Source of the DNA: CGIF01 sp031674855
Lineage (GTDB): Bacteria > Bacillota_I > Bacilli_A > Mycoplasmatales > CGIF01
Assembly (NCBI GenBank): GCA_031674855.1
Contig: CP125275.1
Span: 124,001 to 188,000, forward strand
Reading direction: 5' to 3'
Length of the DNA: 64,000 bases
The position numbers were made by a program, and so were the translations under genes. This document shows, piece after piece, positions 52,796 to 63,068 of the stretch; position 1 is the stretch's first letter; every line of letters begins with the position of its first letter. The notes below the pieces were generated by a model. The model did no database searches. It was not told where the DNA came from and worked only from the letters and a program-made list of their open reading frames with translations.

Positions 52796-53186
52796 AAAAA
52801 TTAAAACCTTCCAAATAAAAGACTGCTTAGATTGTTTTTATTGACAATCAGACAAAGAATAATCAAACAAGAGTTTTGTTATTCCCATCGCGGAGATTAC
52901 AACCAACCTCCCACCATAAGTAAAGAAATTAAAAAAGTTAAAAAAGAACTTAAAAAGTGAAGAAATTAAGAAAGTTAAAAAAGAACTTAAAAAGTGAAGA
53001 CTTATTTTAGGAATTCTTACTTTAATTTGCTTAACTGGTTTAATGCTGGGCTTATTTTGACAAAGCCTTTTACTAGCAACTAAATCCACTTCTAATTTAC
53101 CTTTGCTAATCTGAGCCATTGTCAAAAACGAAAGAGAAAGCAATAAGGATTTTAGAAGACCCACAAGGTTTTTGGGAGCAAAATAA
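52785..53186 (+). pseudogene. Small zinc/TM protein broken by a slip and a 37-bp duplication
   Basis: MKIKKIKTFQIKDCLDCFYW begins a zinc site that would be completed by QEFCYSHRGDYN after a slip near 52858. Further on, a 37-bp unit is present twice in tandem, throwing the frame out before the TM helix (LILGILTLICLTGLMLGLFW). Removing one unit restores KKVKKELKKWRLILG. The 3' end overlaps the next gene. Confidence 0.5.
52924..52997 (+). repeat. 37-bp tandem duplication
   Basis: Two adjacent units, 52924-52960 and 52961-52997, differ by one base. The unit length is not a multiple of three, so the copy number sets the reading frame of the host gene. It looks like a recent slipped-strand event. 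Confidence 0.85.
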
Positions 53187-53367
53187 AAGGTTGATAGTGC
53201 TAGGAATAGGAATATTGGCAATTCTTTTTATCTATTCGCAAAAAGACACCGAGGAAGATGAAGAAACTAAGGAAGACAAAAAATTCCTTCGCCAAATGAT
53301 ATTAATTAAGGAGATGAATGGTAAAGGTAAATCAAAAGTAAGTAAATCCTCCGAGGATGAGGAATAA
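53119..53367 (+). CDS. Small single-TM acidic protein
   Basis: 82 residues from TTG. RILEDPQGFWEQNKRLIVLG leads into a TM helix (LIVLGIGILAILFIYS), then a cytosolic acidic/basic tail. It ends 5 bases before the AAA+ gene and is probably its partner. Confidence 0.5.
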   Translation: MSKTKEKAIRILEDPQGFWEQNKRLIVLGIGILAILFIYSQKDTEEDEETKEDKKFLRQMILIKEMNGKGKSKVSKSSEDEE

Positions 53368-53372
53368 TTAAT

Positions 53373-54887
53373 ATGAAAAAACAACACCAGCAATTATTAA
53401 TAACCGCCTTAGCTCTCGGTTTCGGTTATTATTTTTTAATCCATTTACCAGAAGAAGAAAATAAGAAAAAAGCCAGCAAAGCCAAGGTTCAAACAACCCC
53501 GCAAAAATCTCCTGAGGCATTAAAAGCTGAGGCAGAAGCCGATGCTTGACAAAAAGGTCGGATATGAGAATTACCAGTTAACAATTGAGCGGATAAAATA
53601 GTAAATAGTAAAAAGAGTTCGCTATTAGGAGAATATCAGAAATACGCCAGTCTTTTCCCTGATGGCGATAATCACCATGATTTTTATTTTTCTCGCTCAG
53701 CTCCTTATAAAATTTTCTTTCCGCCCTCTATGCGAGAATATTACGAAAAAGGCAAAGAGTTAGAGTTAGAAAACTGTGAAATGCTAGAAAATGAAAAAGA
53801 TTTAATTCTAGCGGACGAAATTAATACATGAATTAGCCGAGCAACCTTAGACCCTACTCGTGGTAATTATGAAAACGGATTAGGTAATAATGCCCTCTTT
53901 TATGGAGCAGCAGGAACAGGAAAAACAGCGACAATGAAAAATTTATGCGTGAAGGCTGACAGATATCCATTAGTAGTTATTCAAGGTTCAAATCTGACAC
54001 CAACAGAATCAGACCAATCAGCTGAAATTCTCCCACTTCACAAATTCGCCTATACCATTAGTGAATTAGAATGAAGTCTAGTCAAGGATTATGGTTTAGA
54101 AAGAGAAGAAAATGGTGAAGTGAGATACATATTATTCGTGGATGAAGCTAACCAAATCAGCAATAATTCACTTATTTTTCAGTCTACTGAACTCAAATTC
54201 TTAAAAGATTGTTTGGAAAATGTAGATCAAGAAACTAGAAGTAATAATCTTTGGGTGTTTGCCACTAATTATATAGAACAAGTAGAGGAACCAGTTTATC
54301 GAGAAGGAAGACTAAGCAATCCGTTAGATTTTAGTTGAAATTGAGAAACATTTTTAAAACATGCTGAAAGAGAAAACATTTATGATGAATTACCCGAAAG
54401 ATGAACTAAAAAGGCTTACTTAAAGCCCGAGGATAACGAATTAGTTGCCAAGTTTAACATAAAAGTGTTTACTAAAGAATTTCTTGGTAATGATCCGCAA
54501 AGACCTAATAAGAGTAAATTTTGAAGTTTGTTTATTGAGAAAAATCCTGATGCTAAATACACTCCTGAAAACAAACAAAAAGAAAATGAGAAAAAGAAAG
54601 AATGAGGTGAAGAAGATGAGGATGAAGTAGAAATCGAAATAGGTGAATTTTTGGAATTCTTTTGGTATATGAAAAAAAAGAACATGTCTAACTATGACGG
54701 AACTTTCGAGAAGATTAGTAAAGTTACTGTTGAAACAATATTAGATACTCGTTTATCAGAACTTATCAAAATAACCGACAAGAAATTGAATAAGATAATA
54801 GAAGAGTTAGAAAAAGGAAGAGAAGAAGGGCATGAACAAATAATGGGAGGTATCGAAGATGTAGTCAAAATCTTAGCAAATAAATAA
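53373..54887 (+). CDS. Membrane-anchored AAA+ ATPase with C-terminal coiled coil
   Basis: 504 residues, intact with UGA as Trp. TM at residues 5-22 (LLITALALGFGYYFLIHL), linker, AAA+ module with Walker A FYGAAGTGKTATMK (about 193), Walker B YILFVDEANQ, sensor-1 VFATN and arginine finger YREGRLS, then an acidic linker and coiled coil. Same layout as the 2301-4265 gene, and reminiscent of ATAD3/FtsH-type AAA proteins without a protease. Proposed role: membrane complex remodelling for DNA transfer or element maintenance; not proven. Confidence 0.78.
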
Positions 54888-54889
54888 CT

Positions 54890-55096
54890 ATGCAAAACGC
54901 AGAAATCACAAATTTAGAAAAAAAAATACAACAGATTCAAACAATAATTAGCAGTTATCGTAATGAATTAACTAATTACGAAAATACTGTTTTAGATCTT
55001 GCTCAACAAATTACTCAAATTAAAAATCAACAATCTGAAAATATGAATTTAAACAATAATCAAAATAACACCCTTAATGGTGAAATAAATAACTAA
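54890..55096 (+). CDS. Small coiled-coil protein
   Basis: 68 residues, Gln/Asn-rich coiled coil (EITNLEKKIQQIQTIISSYR) with an Asn-rich tail. It starts 2 bases after the AAA+ stop. Likely an adaptor, by position only. Confidence 0.5.
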   Translation: MQNAEITNLEKKIQQIQTIISSYRNELTNYENTVLDLAQQITQIKNQQSENMNLNNNQNNTLNGEINN

Positions 55097-55098
55097 AT

Positions 55099-55643
55099 AT
55101 GTCAATCTGAAAAGGAATTTGTTCTTTTTGTGGTGCCGTAGGCTGTGCCACAGTATGTATATTGCTACTGCTGCCACTGGTGGAATGGCAGCTGCTCCAC
55201 TCTTAGGATATAGTGCCGCTGCTGGTGGTCTAGGCTTTTTGATTGGTGATAAAGCTGACCAAGAAGCAATTAAAAGAGAAGAAAGATTATTAGATAATGA
55301 ACAACTTAAAGATGCTAGAAAAGCATCCGATGACCAAATGAAAGAAAATCAGGCTAATCGTAATCTGCTTGCGGAAATAGCAGGTAAATTAAATGGTTCT
55401 ATTCAAAGACAACCTCACGAGACTGATGATTATCTAAAACAGCAACTGGTTGTCGTTCAGAATAACTTAAAAAGTGGTGAAGAGAGGTATAAACATTTAG
55501 CTAGTGAAACTGATAAATTAAGAAAACAACTAGGTGGTAGTCAATCATTAGCCACTTTATTAGGACTTGACAAATTATCCTTCACTGATAAGGTAATAAT
55601 TGCTGGCGGAATAATAATGGTTGTTTACTTGTTAAAGGGGTAA
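55099..55643 (+). pseudogene. Cys/Gly-rich TM protein, one frameshift
   Basis: The ATG frame MSIWKGICSFCGAVGC slips near 55150 into a long frame: ATGGMAAAPLLGYSAAAGGL (hydrophobic, Gly/Ala), a charged helix with QRQPHETDDYLKQQL, and a C-terminal anchor KVIIAGGIIMVVYLLKG. The same anchor tail is fused to ORF-A at 60.8 kb. Glycine-zipper plus TM suggests membrane insertion. Function unknown. Confidence 0.5.
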
Positions 55644-55672
55644 TTTTTCTTAAAATTTCCTTATAAACATTA

Positions 55673-56529
55673 ATGGATAAATACCGAGATAAAGATTGGC
55701 GTCGAGAGAAATCAACAAAAATCAAAAAGTGTCATGATTGTAAGAAAAAAATAGAAATAGACAAGGAATATTACGTTTGATTTGAACTTCATTCTAACCT
55801 ATCTGCTTCTGGATTTGAACGATGTATTAATTGTCATGAAGAAAAACTTAGCACCGTAGCCAATTCTTATATTTCGCAAGTAGCAAAATTATGGGAGGAT
55901 TTAGGTGATAAAGAGTTGGATATCAACGATTTAAAAAAAATTAAAGAATTAGATAAAAACATCTCTAAATTGTTAAAAGGATGTAAGGATATCAAGGATA
56001 ATCTTGATGATAATTCTTTAATATTTACCTTAGAGAATTTAGAAACAATCCCTGCTGATTTAAATCAACACATTAAAGAGTATGCCTCTCCACAAACTAA
56101 AGATAAATTACAAGGAAAAGATAGAGTTTGTAGACACCTTCTTCATGGCGTAGAGCAAAATAATGGAATTTATCGTTGTGTTTATTGTTGAGATAGTAAA
56201 AGTGAAGAATTCTTGAAAGTTTTAGAAAAAAAAGGTATTAAGCAAGAGAATAACAAACCGAGAGAGAGAGAGAGCAAAAAATCAAACGCTTACAGCAACG
56301 CATTAGAGAGTTAGAAAACAAATCTACTCGCACTCCCCAAGAAGAAACAGAATTAACTGATAAAAAAGCTGAATTAGACCAATTAACTAATACTCCTCAC
56401 TCCCAGCCACCTAATCAGTCTAATAATAGTGATTGAATTAAACCAGTCTTAATTATTAGTGGTAGTTTACTAGTAGTGGGTTTAATTGTTTATTTAGTTG
56501 CTAAAAAGAATAAAGATAGTAAGTTTTAA
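55673..56529 (+). pseudogene. Zinc-ribbon, C-terminal TM protein switching frame at a (GA)7 repeat
   Basis: N-terminal zinc site CHDCKKK...CINCHEEK, helical middle, a second site CRHLLHG...CVYCWD, then a (GA)7 run at 56260-56274. In the current phase the frame ends soon after; one step over it continues REQKIKRLQQRIREL and a C-terminal anchor (VLIISGSLLVVGLIVYLVAK). So the repeat decides whether the protein has its membrane anchor. About 285 residues in the long form. Paralogue of 31455-32399. Confidence 0.6.
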
Positions 56530-56564
56530 TTGCTTTTAAAAGTATAGGGAAAATCAAAAAATAA

Positions 56565-56593
56565 TTATTCAGACCATTACTTTTTATTCAGAC
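56565..56593 (+). promoter_or_regulatory. Two TTATTCAGAC motifs before the GTPase gene
   Basis: TTATTCAGAC occurs at 56565 and 56584, 19 bases apart (about two helical turns), 33-60 bases before the start. A pair 10 bases apart stands before 10929. Candidate operator or activator site. Confidence 0.35.
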
Positions 56594-56625
56594 TAAAAAA
56601 ATTTTTTTAGTTAAAATAATTCATT

Positions 56626-57987
56626 ATGACAGAAATTAGAAATCTTCTATTAATTGGAAGAACAAACAGCGGTAAGTCTGCACTAGCTAATGTTTTAATC
56701 GATAAAGAAAATTTATTTAAAGAAGGAAAGGGTGGTGGAATTGGCACTACAAAAATTCCACAAAAAAATATTTTCGAACACAATAACCTAACTTATCAAC
56801 TAATAGATACAGCAGGTCTTAATGATAGTGATACTAAATTAAGTGCTGTTGAAACAATAGAAAAGTTATTAACAATATTTTCTGATACAAAAGAAGGAAT
56901 AAATCAAATTCTTTTTTTGGTCAGAGGAAATTTTACCCAAGACCAGATTTTTTTTCTTAATTCATTAGCAGAAATTTTCTTTGGTAATGATTTTAGTAAA
57001 TACATTACCGTCGTTAAAACTGATGTCGAATTTTTTGAAAGTGGGTCAGAATGCAAAGAAGATATCGAAGCAATGAAAAATAAAGATAAAAGGTTAGAAA
57101 GGTTCGATTTAGAAAACAAATTAATCCATATTGATAATCCTTCTGTTAATTACCCGAATGAAAAAAAGAATTCTCTGAATAGAGGAGATAGAAAAAAATC
57201 AAGATTAATACTTCTTAATCATTTAACAAGCAAATGCAATGATATTCATCAAATTGATGTCGTTTTTAATTTCTTAGATTCTTTTAAAAAAAATAATGAA
57301 CTAAATTCTGAAAGTTTTGAAAAGTTTATCAAAAAGATTGAAGAAAACAAGTCAAAAATCAATTCAACTATTTCAGAAAACAAAAATGTTATTAAAGAAA
57401 TCAATAAGAGCGAAAGCGATTTCTCTTCTTTGGGCTTTGGAAAAGCTTCTTTATTGACATTAAGAACTGCGGCAATTGGCACTGGAGCATCTGCATTATC
57501 AGCAGCAGTAACAGTAGCTTTTCCGCCAGCCGAAAGTCTTGCACTAACATTTCTTTGAGGGGTTGCTGTAAATGAAAACAAGGTTTGAATTAAGGAAAAA
57601 GGTAATAAAAGAAAAGAAAATTGAGGAAAATGACTTCAAGAACTTTATGATAATGGAAAAAAAATAGAACAATTATTTAAATATTTAAATTCATTCGATA
57701 TTACCGGTTCTGCTAGAACTAATTCAATCTCGATTAATGAAAAAATAGAATCATTTATTGAAAGAAATAAAAAAGAATTAGAAAATCTTTCGAACTACTC
57801 CTCTGGAGAAGATAAAGAAAGTTCAAAATTTGTAAAAGAGTTTGTTGAATTAATAGAAGAAATAAATAATTCGCTAATTTCTCTAAATTCAGCCTATCAG
57901 AATCCAATTAATTATTCAGAAAAAGTAATTAAATTTCTTGATAATGTAGAACTTATTGCCAAAATAGAACAATCACCAAAATATTAA
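56626..57987 (+). CDS. AIG1/GIMAP-type GTPase
   Basis: 453 residues with UGA as Trp. G1 LIGRTNSGKSALANVL, G2 region GGGIGTTKIPQ, G3 YQLIDTAGLND, G4-like VVKTDVEFFES and a long helical C-terminus with an Ala-rich hydrophobic segment (TGASALSAAVTVAFPP) that may reach a membrane. The pattern is that of AIG1 (plant/animal/fungal immunity-associated) GTPases, rare in bacteria but reported in mycoplasma-related endobacteria of fungi. It probably came from the host. It is set apart in copy II, after the zinc/TM gene. Confidence 0.75.
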
Positions 57988-58122
57988 TACGGTTTTCATT
58001 TAATTAATCATAAATTGTAATGATTTTGATTACTAATACACTTCACTTTATGAAGAATTATTAAGTTTTTTACGGGTAAAAGTTAATAAAGTTTTTTTTG
58101 AGTGTAAATAAGCGAATACTGT

Positions 58123-58917
58123 CTAGAATAAAACCATCTTTCACAATTTACCACACTCCATAATTATTTCCTGATAAGAATTGTGAACATAAACTGAAGT
58201 GTTATTAATATCACTATGTCCTAATAGTTTCTGAATGGAAGTTAATTTTACCTCATTATTATTTAAGAGAGTAGCAAAAGAGCGTCTAAAAGTATGAGGA
58301 CTAATGTGTTTATTTAAATTGGCTCTTTTTTGCCTTCAATAAATCATTCTTCTAACTTGGCTGGTGTGTAATGGTTTACCAGTTTTAGTTTGGAATAAAT
58401 ATTGTGAACTATTATTAAAATTCTTTGTCAAGAAATTGGGTAAAGGTATGAATCTAAACTTATCACCTTTACCATGAACTTTTAAAAGCTGGTTTTGATA
58501 ATCAGAGTGTTTAATATTTACTAATTCGCTAATTCTTAATCCCGTGTTTAAGAAAAAGTCCAATATTAGATTATCGCGTTCATTATCATAAGCATTCTTT
58601 AAATTTTCTAATTCTTCATGATTGATAGTAGTAAATGGTTTGGGTTGTATTTTGGGAATTACTCTCGCTATTAAGTCTCATTCTATTTCATCACGAATTT
58701 TGAGAAATTTAGCATAAGAAGATAAACTATTTCTTAAATTCTCTAAGTGATAAGGACTAAAATTAGAGTTCAGTTTAAGAAATTGGACAATATTATCAGT
58801 GTTTAATAATTGCTTGCCAAATTTCTTAATATGTCTTAACTTTATCTTAATATTTCAACAGTTAAGTTTCTTCGTTCTAATCAGGTTTTGTATTGGTTTA
58901 AATTGTTATTTTCCCAT
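58123..58917 (-). pseudogene. Full-length tyrosine recombinase, N-terminal frameshift
   Basis: About 260 residues: N-terminal core-binding helices (KTWLERRNLTVE, IKLRHIKKFGKQLL), then LNTGLRISELVNIKH (Arg), KVHGKGDKFRFIPLP (Lys), HISPHTFRRSFATLL (H..R), KLLGHSDINN and TSVYVHNSY (nucleophile). Only a one-base slip near 58850 and the missing in-frame ATG spoil it. Paralogue of the 63069 gene. It is likely the integrase of element copy II. Confidence 0.75.
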
Positions 58918-59046
58918 AGTAGGGTTTTTGATGAATGTGAATGGTTCATAGTGAAATTTTTGAGAAATCACTTTTTAAGGAGGGAGAACTATTCACTGAA
59001 CCCCTCCTTACTTTAATTTTTGTTAAACTTGTAAAATTTAACTATT

Positions 59047-59439
59047 ATGGCAAAAGTAATTAATAATAAAAAAACAATTGCTAAAAAGGATTTAACTGAA
59101 AGGGAAGAATTTGAAAAATACTTACAAAAGATAGAAGATCCAAATTACGAAGGAGAAACTAACTATGATTTACCGGAAAACCCTACTCCCTTAGAAATGG
59201 CTAAATACGAAATTTGTCAAAGCATCTTAGCCTATCAACAAAAACATAATTTATCAGTGGAAAAAATGGCTAAGAAAATCAAATTAAGTATTCCCGAAAC
59301 TGAGGATATTTTTTATGCCAAAATTAATAACTTCACTCTTGATAGATTAATGTCTTATGCTAGTCATTTGTTTTCTGCTAAGGAAATAAACTTTTTTATT
59401 GGCAAAGAACGAAAAGAAAGCATTCGCTATCATGCTTAA
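59047..59439 (+). CDS. XRE-type HTH antitoxin
   Basis: 130 residues. Acidic N-terminal arm, then PLEMAKYEICQSILAYQQ, HTH SVEKMAKKIKLSIPETEDIF and NFTLDRLMSYASHLF; homologue of 22883-23239. It overlaps a small downstream gene by 8 bases, the usual antitoxin-first order of this family. Confidence 0.7.
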   Translation: MAKVINNKKTIAKKDLTEREEFEKYLQKIEDPNYEGETNYDLPENPTPLEMAKYEICQSILAYQQKHNLSVEKMAKKIKLSIPETEDIFYAKINNFTLDRLMSYASHLFSAKEINFFIGKERKESIRYHA

Positions 59440-59773
59440 AAAATTTTCTTTACTTAGAGAATATGAATTAGATGGGGAAATAGTTTGAGAATATTCTTGT
59501 TCTTTTGTTTTTAATGAAAAGAAAATAACTAAAATCACTATCACCGATCATCTATGAAAAAAGAAAGGTCGGCAAATGATTACCAAAGAATTAGTTTGTC
59601 AATTAGTTAGTAATTTAAATAATAAAAGACTATGACCTACTAATTACCAAGGCAATAGAAAACCATTTCGTTTTGATACTTCTTACCAAAAACAAGATTA
59701 TAGGTTAATATTCTGATTTGAAGATAATGATAATAACCATCTTTGAATTAGAAATTGTTTTCCAATTAACTAG
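59432..59773 (+). CDS. Probable toxin of an HTH-type TA pair
   Basis: 113 residues, compact beta/alpha pattern: YSCSFVFNEKKITKITITD, RQMITKELVCQLVSNL and YRLIFWFEDNDNNHLWIRNC, loosely RelE/HigB-like in its last strands. The overlap with an HTH gene and the size support a toxin. Family not certain. Five UGA Trp. Confidence 0.5.
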
Positions 59774-59840
59774 GTAATGTTGATGATAAATTATAAAATT
59801 CTAATATATTAATTTCAATTCAAGTTTTTAATAACCCGAA

Positions 59841-59867
59841 TGAGTCGAAATCTCGCCTTTCCGACCA
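59841..59867 (+). other. tRNA 3'-end fragment, probable attachment site of copy III
   Basis: T-stem 3' arm CTCGC, acceptor 3' arm CTTTCCG, discriminator A and CCA are in the right order, with a mutated T-loop (TCGAAAT). The parent would start CGGAAAG, as some tRNA-Pro do. It lies just before the CAGAG/CTCTG hairpin of copy III, matching the tRNA-Lys position in the other copies. Confidence 0.5.
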
Positions 59868-60528
59868 TTATTAATAATTGTTTTCAATTACTTTAAACAT
59901 CAGAGTTTAAGACCTCTGAATACTGAATAGTATAGGTTGAAATCATTACTAATAATTGTTGAAAAGACCTTTTAACCTTTTTATTTTCTCTTTTTAGCTT
60001 TTTTTTTTTGTAGGATTTTTTTTGTTTAGGTTTTTGTCTTTTTTGTTTTTTAATCGGAATAATCAGTCTTAAATTCTAATCAAATTATCTTTCTTAAAAA
60101 AATGGAATTGATAAGGGTTTATAAACAAAGACCATTCTTAATTATCTTATCCCGAAAGTTAAGTTTTTAGTATTCTTTCGGCCTTAGGTTTTTAACAAAG
60201 CCACGACCAGCAAAGAAAAGAAAAATAGATCTTTACAGATACCTAAATTCTTATACTTATAACCCTTATTGCTTATTAGGATAGATAAATTTTCCAACTC
60301 TCTTTTTATAAAATTGCGAGGCAGTGCCGAGCCAAGGAATAGAAATTAGGATCTTGGTTTTTAGAAACTAGAATGGAAGCGAAGCGCTTGTCAAAGTGCG
60401 GAGCGTATTCTTTATATAGGGGAGAGGAGTATATTCTATGAATAGAATATTATAATCTTTTCTCTCCTTGGTATCCTTGGAAAAAAAAGAGAAATCAAAG
60501 AAAGAGAAAAGAAAACCTCCCATTACTT
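59868..60528 (+). other. Conserved left-end (origin-like) region of element copy III
   Basis: CAGAG...CTCTG hairpin (59901-59918), T/G-rich tract (about 59985-60050), hairpin CCCGAAAG/CTTTCGG (60151-60181) and CTTAGGTTTTT...AAGCCACGAC (60183-60206), GAAGCG stem-loop (about 60375-60410), palindrome ATATTCTAT/ATAGAATAT (60431-60450) in GGAG/CTCC arms. Same order as copies I and II. No gene inside. Confidence 0.6.
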
Positions 60529-60852
60529 ATGTTTAACCAAGAATACTCCGCTAAATTCACTATTAAAGACATTGAACCTAAACAAGACCGCAATTTTAAT
60601 CCCTACTATCTCCTTTATTTTGAAAACAATAATTATAAATTTGGTTACGCTTTTAAAAGCATAGTCAATTCCGAAAACTGAACTACTCTAATTAATACTC
60701 CCGAACAATTGGTTAATCGGTTAGTTAAAATCGTTTACCAACTAAACCAAACTCTCACTAGCACTTATTTTCAAAATGAAGACCATGAACAAGATTGTTT
60801 TAGCCGGAGGAATTATCCTAATTATTTATCTTTTAAAGAGTTAAAAAATTAG
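60529..60852 (+). pseudogene. ORF-A with replaced C-terminus (copy III deletion junction)
   Basis: First 80 residues follow ORF-A (SAKFTIKDIEPKQD, YYLLYFENNNYKFGYAFK, ENWTTLINTPEQ). The expected end is replaced: another frame there encodes MNKIVLAGGIILIIYLLKS, the anchor tail of a gene like 55099-55643. So about 4 kb present in copy II is deleted here and the frame of the tail is not that of ORF-A. Confidence 0.6.
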
Positions 60853-60856
60853 TTAT

Positions 60857-62640
60857 ATGAATGATTCATCTTCTCTTGTTTGTTCTCAATGTAATAAAAA
60901 AGCTTCTTATCGTGATAAATTAAGTAAATTATGATGTTATGATTGCTATTGAGAACAAAGCGAACATAACAAACCAAAAGGAGATGCTTTTACTGATAGC
61001 GACATTTATCGTTCTTGCCCTTTCTGTGGTTCCGGAGATATTTGTGGCATTGGATATTGTATAGCCAAATGCGGAAGATGTAGAATCATTGATGATGGAA
61101 AGAAAAAAAAATACAAAGGTTCTACTTATTGTTCAAAGGATTGTGCTGATATTGAACAAAGAGAAGAAAAAAAAGAGAAATCTAATCTACAACAGAAGAA
61201 AATCGAGGAAATAATTAAACAAATAGAAGAATTAAAAGCTATTGAATCAAAATATTTAACCGTTAAAGATTATCAGAAAATCAAAAGCCTAAAAAAACAA
61301 TTAGAAAACTTAATTAAAGAGTGTGAAAAAACTGGAAATTCTATTGACAAAAATACTTTGGAAGAAAAATTGGAGGAATTAGAAAAAAGTGTTTCTGAAC
61401 AAATAAGAGTGAGGACTAATTGATTAAGTAAATATCAACGAAGGATAAAACCTCATTGCAGTCATTTAGTCTATTGACCACGAGCTAAAAACGTATTGAG
61501 TGTGGTGATAACAAAGACAGAGGTTTTTTAAGGGTGTTGCGACGCTATCATCTAGATAGCATTAACGGCTGATTGAATTATCGCAATCTCAATATTTTTA
61601 AAATAAAAGATGAGGATGATAGTTTTGTCTATGGAGATAGCGAACATAAACCGTTAGAAGAAAAAAAATACCATTGAATTTATGCAACTAACAAAAAACT
61701 TGATAAACAACAAAGGAAAATTAATCTTCAATATAAAAGAACAGGAAAGTGATTAATTTTTATTCATCAAAGCGAAATAAACGATAAATGAGAAATTATT
61801 AAAGAAAATGTTGAAAACAATAATTTAGGTATTTCTGCTAAGGTTTCTACATCCAAGCCATCAATGAAAAGTAGTGATTATAGAGTGATTTGTATTTATA
61901 ATTACGACTTTCAAGACACAAAAGATATCATGAAAGCAAGAAGAGTGTTGTGAAATTTAGGATTTAAGCAACCACTTTGCTACAAAACCGATGATTCAAC
62001 AAAATTAGGAAGATACAAGCATGGTAGTCATCTTTATTGTGATATAACTTGCGAAGAAAAAAGTTTAGATATCAGCGAAAGAAAAATAGAAGGAAAACTA
62101 AATTTAACTCAATTCAATGAGATAAGTGAAATTGACAGATTAAATTGTAGCAACAACAAAATAACTGATTTAGATCTATCTGAATGTAATAGTCTGAGAG
62201 AAATAGTTTGCAGAAAAAGCAGTTTAAAAAATTTGGATTGAATAAACACAATTCATAGTCCAGAAAAAATAACTAAACTGGATTTAGGAGATAATTTATT
62301 TCTTGAAGGAAACCTTGAACCTTTAAAAAAACTAACTAACTTAATAGAATTGAATTTAAGTGGAGGGTTGCTAAAAAATAATAAAATTTCTCTCTCGCTC
62401 TCTTTTTTGATTAATTTGGAAAGATTAAAAATTTTAAACATTAGTAAGACAAGCTTAGAAGATGATATTGAGTCGCTTCCTATCAACCTAGAAACTATCT
62501 ATGCTGGCAGAGTTACTAAAATAGAAAGTAAATTAAAAGATTTCGGAAAATCAGAAAGCATTGGTTATGATTATCAAGCTTGAAGAAATGATAATCAAGA
62601 GTTAATTCAACAATCACGAGTAGAAATTGCTCCTAAATAG
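60857..62640 (+). pseudogene. Zinc finger, Bles03/DUF1917 and LRR protein, one frameshift
   Basis: About 590 residues if a slip near 61495 is repaired. N-terminal zinc clusters (CSQCNKK, CYDCYWEQ, CPFCGSGD, CGRCRI, CSKDC), a coiled coil, HCSHLVYWP; then a domain with KKYHWIYAT, TGKWLIFIHQSEINDKWEII, LGISAKVSTSKPS, YRVICIYNYDFQDTKDIM and GRYKHGSHLYCD, matching the eukaryotic Bles03 (DUF1917, eIF4E-like fold) family; finally LRRs (LNCSNNKITDLDLSECNSL). Domain order and the fungal-type middle point to host origin. UGA Trp codons show it has long been in this genome. Confidence 0.65.
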
Positions 62641-62783
62641 TTGGCATTAATCATTGAGGAAAAACTAAGTTAAGCAAAATGTTTTGTACAAGCTTTTATA
62701 TTTAAATTAAATCAATTATCAAAAAGACTTAATTTAACCCTTTACAACTAAGGAGAGAGATTAAAATTAGTAGAAAAATTATT
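62641..62783. other. Short intergenic, nothing recognised
   Basis: AT-rich, no gene or clear terminator. Confidence 0.3.
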
Positions 62784-63041
62784 CTATCTCTTGTAAGGAG
62801 GTAACGCTTCTATCTTGGCTTCTAATTTATCATCTTTTTCTTTTTTTTCCTCAAATAGACTAACATTACTTTCATACATTCCAATACTGCTTAAAGAACC
62901 ACCGGAACACCTACCAAAGAAGCAAATTAACGGATGAGTTAACTTATCACTAGCTATTTCAAATTCAGTAGTTCGTCAAGCTCCGCCAAATTCGCCTTTT
63001 AAGTTTACTCGACCTTGGGATTTGCTATAAGTTCAAATTCT
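62784..63041 (-). pseudogene. C-terminal fragment of a beta-rich element protein
   Basis: No start codon. SKSQGRVNLKGEFGGAWRTT, FEIASDKLTHPLICFFGRCS and a charged tail ending PPYKR look like the end of a larger protein cut at its 5' side. Loosely similar to the beta-rich part of the giant gene at 32585. A remnant inside copy III. Confidence 0.4.
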
Positions 63042-63068
63042 TAATTAAAAACCCATTTATGGGATAAC

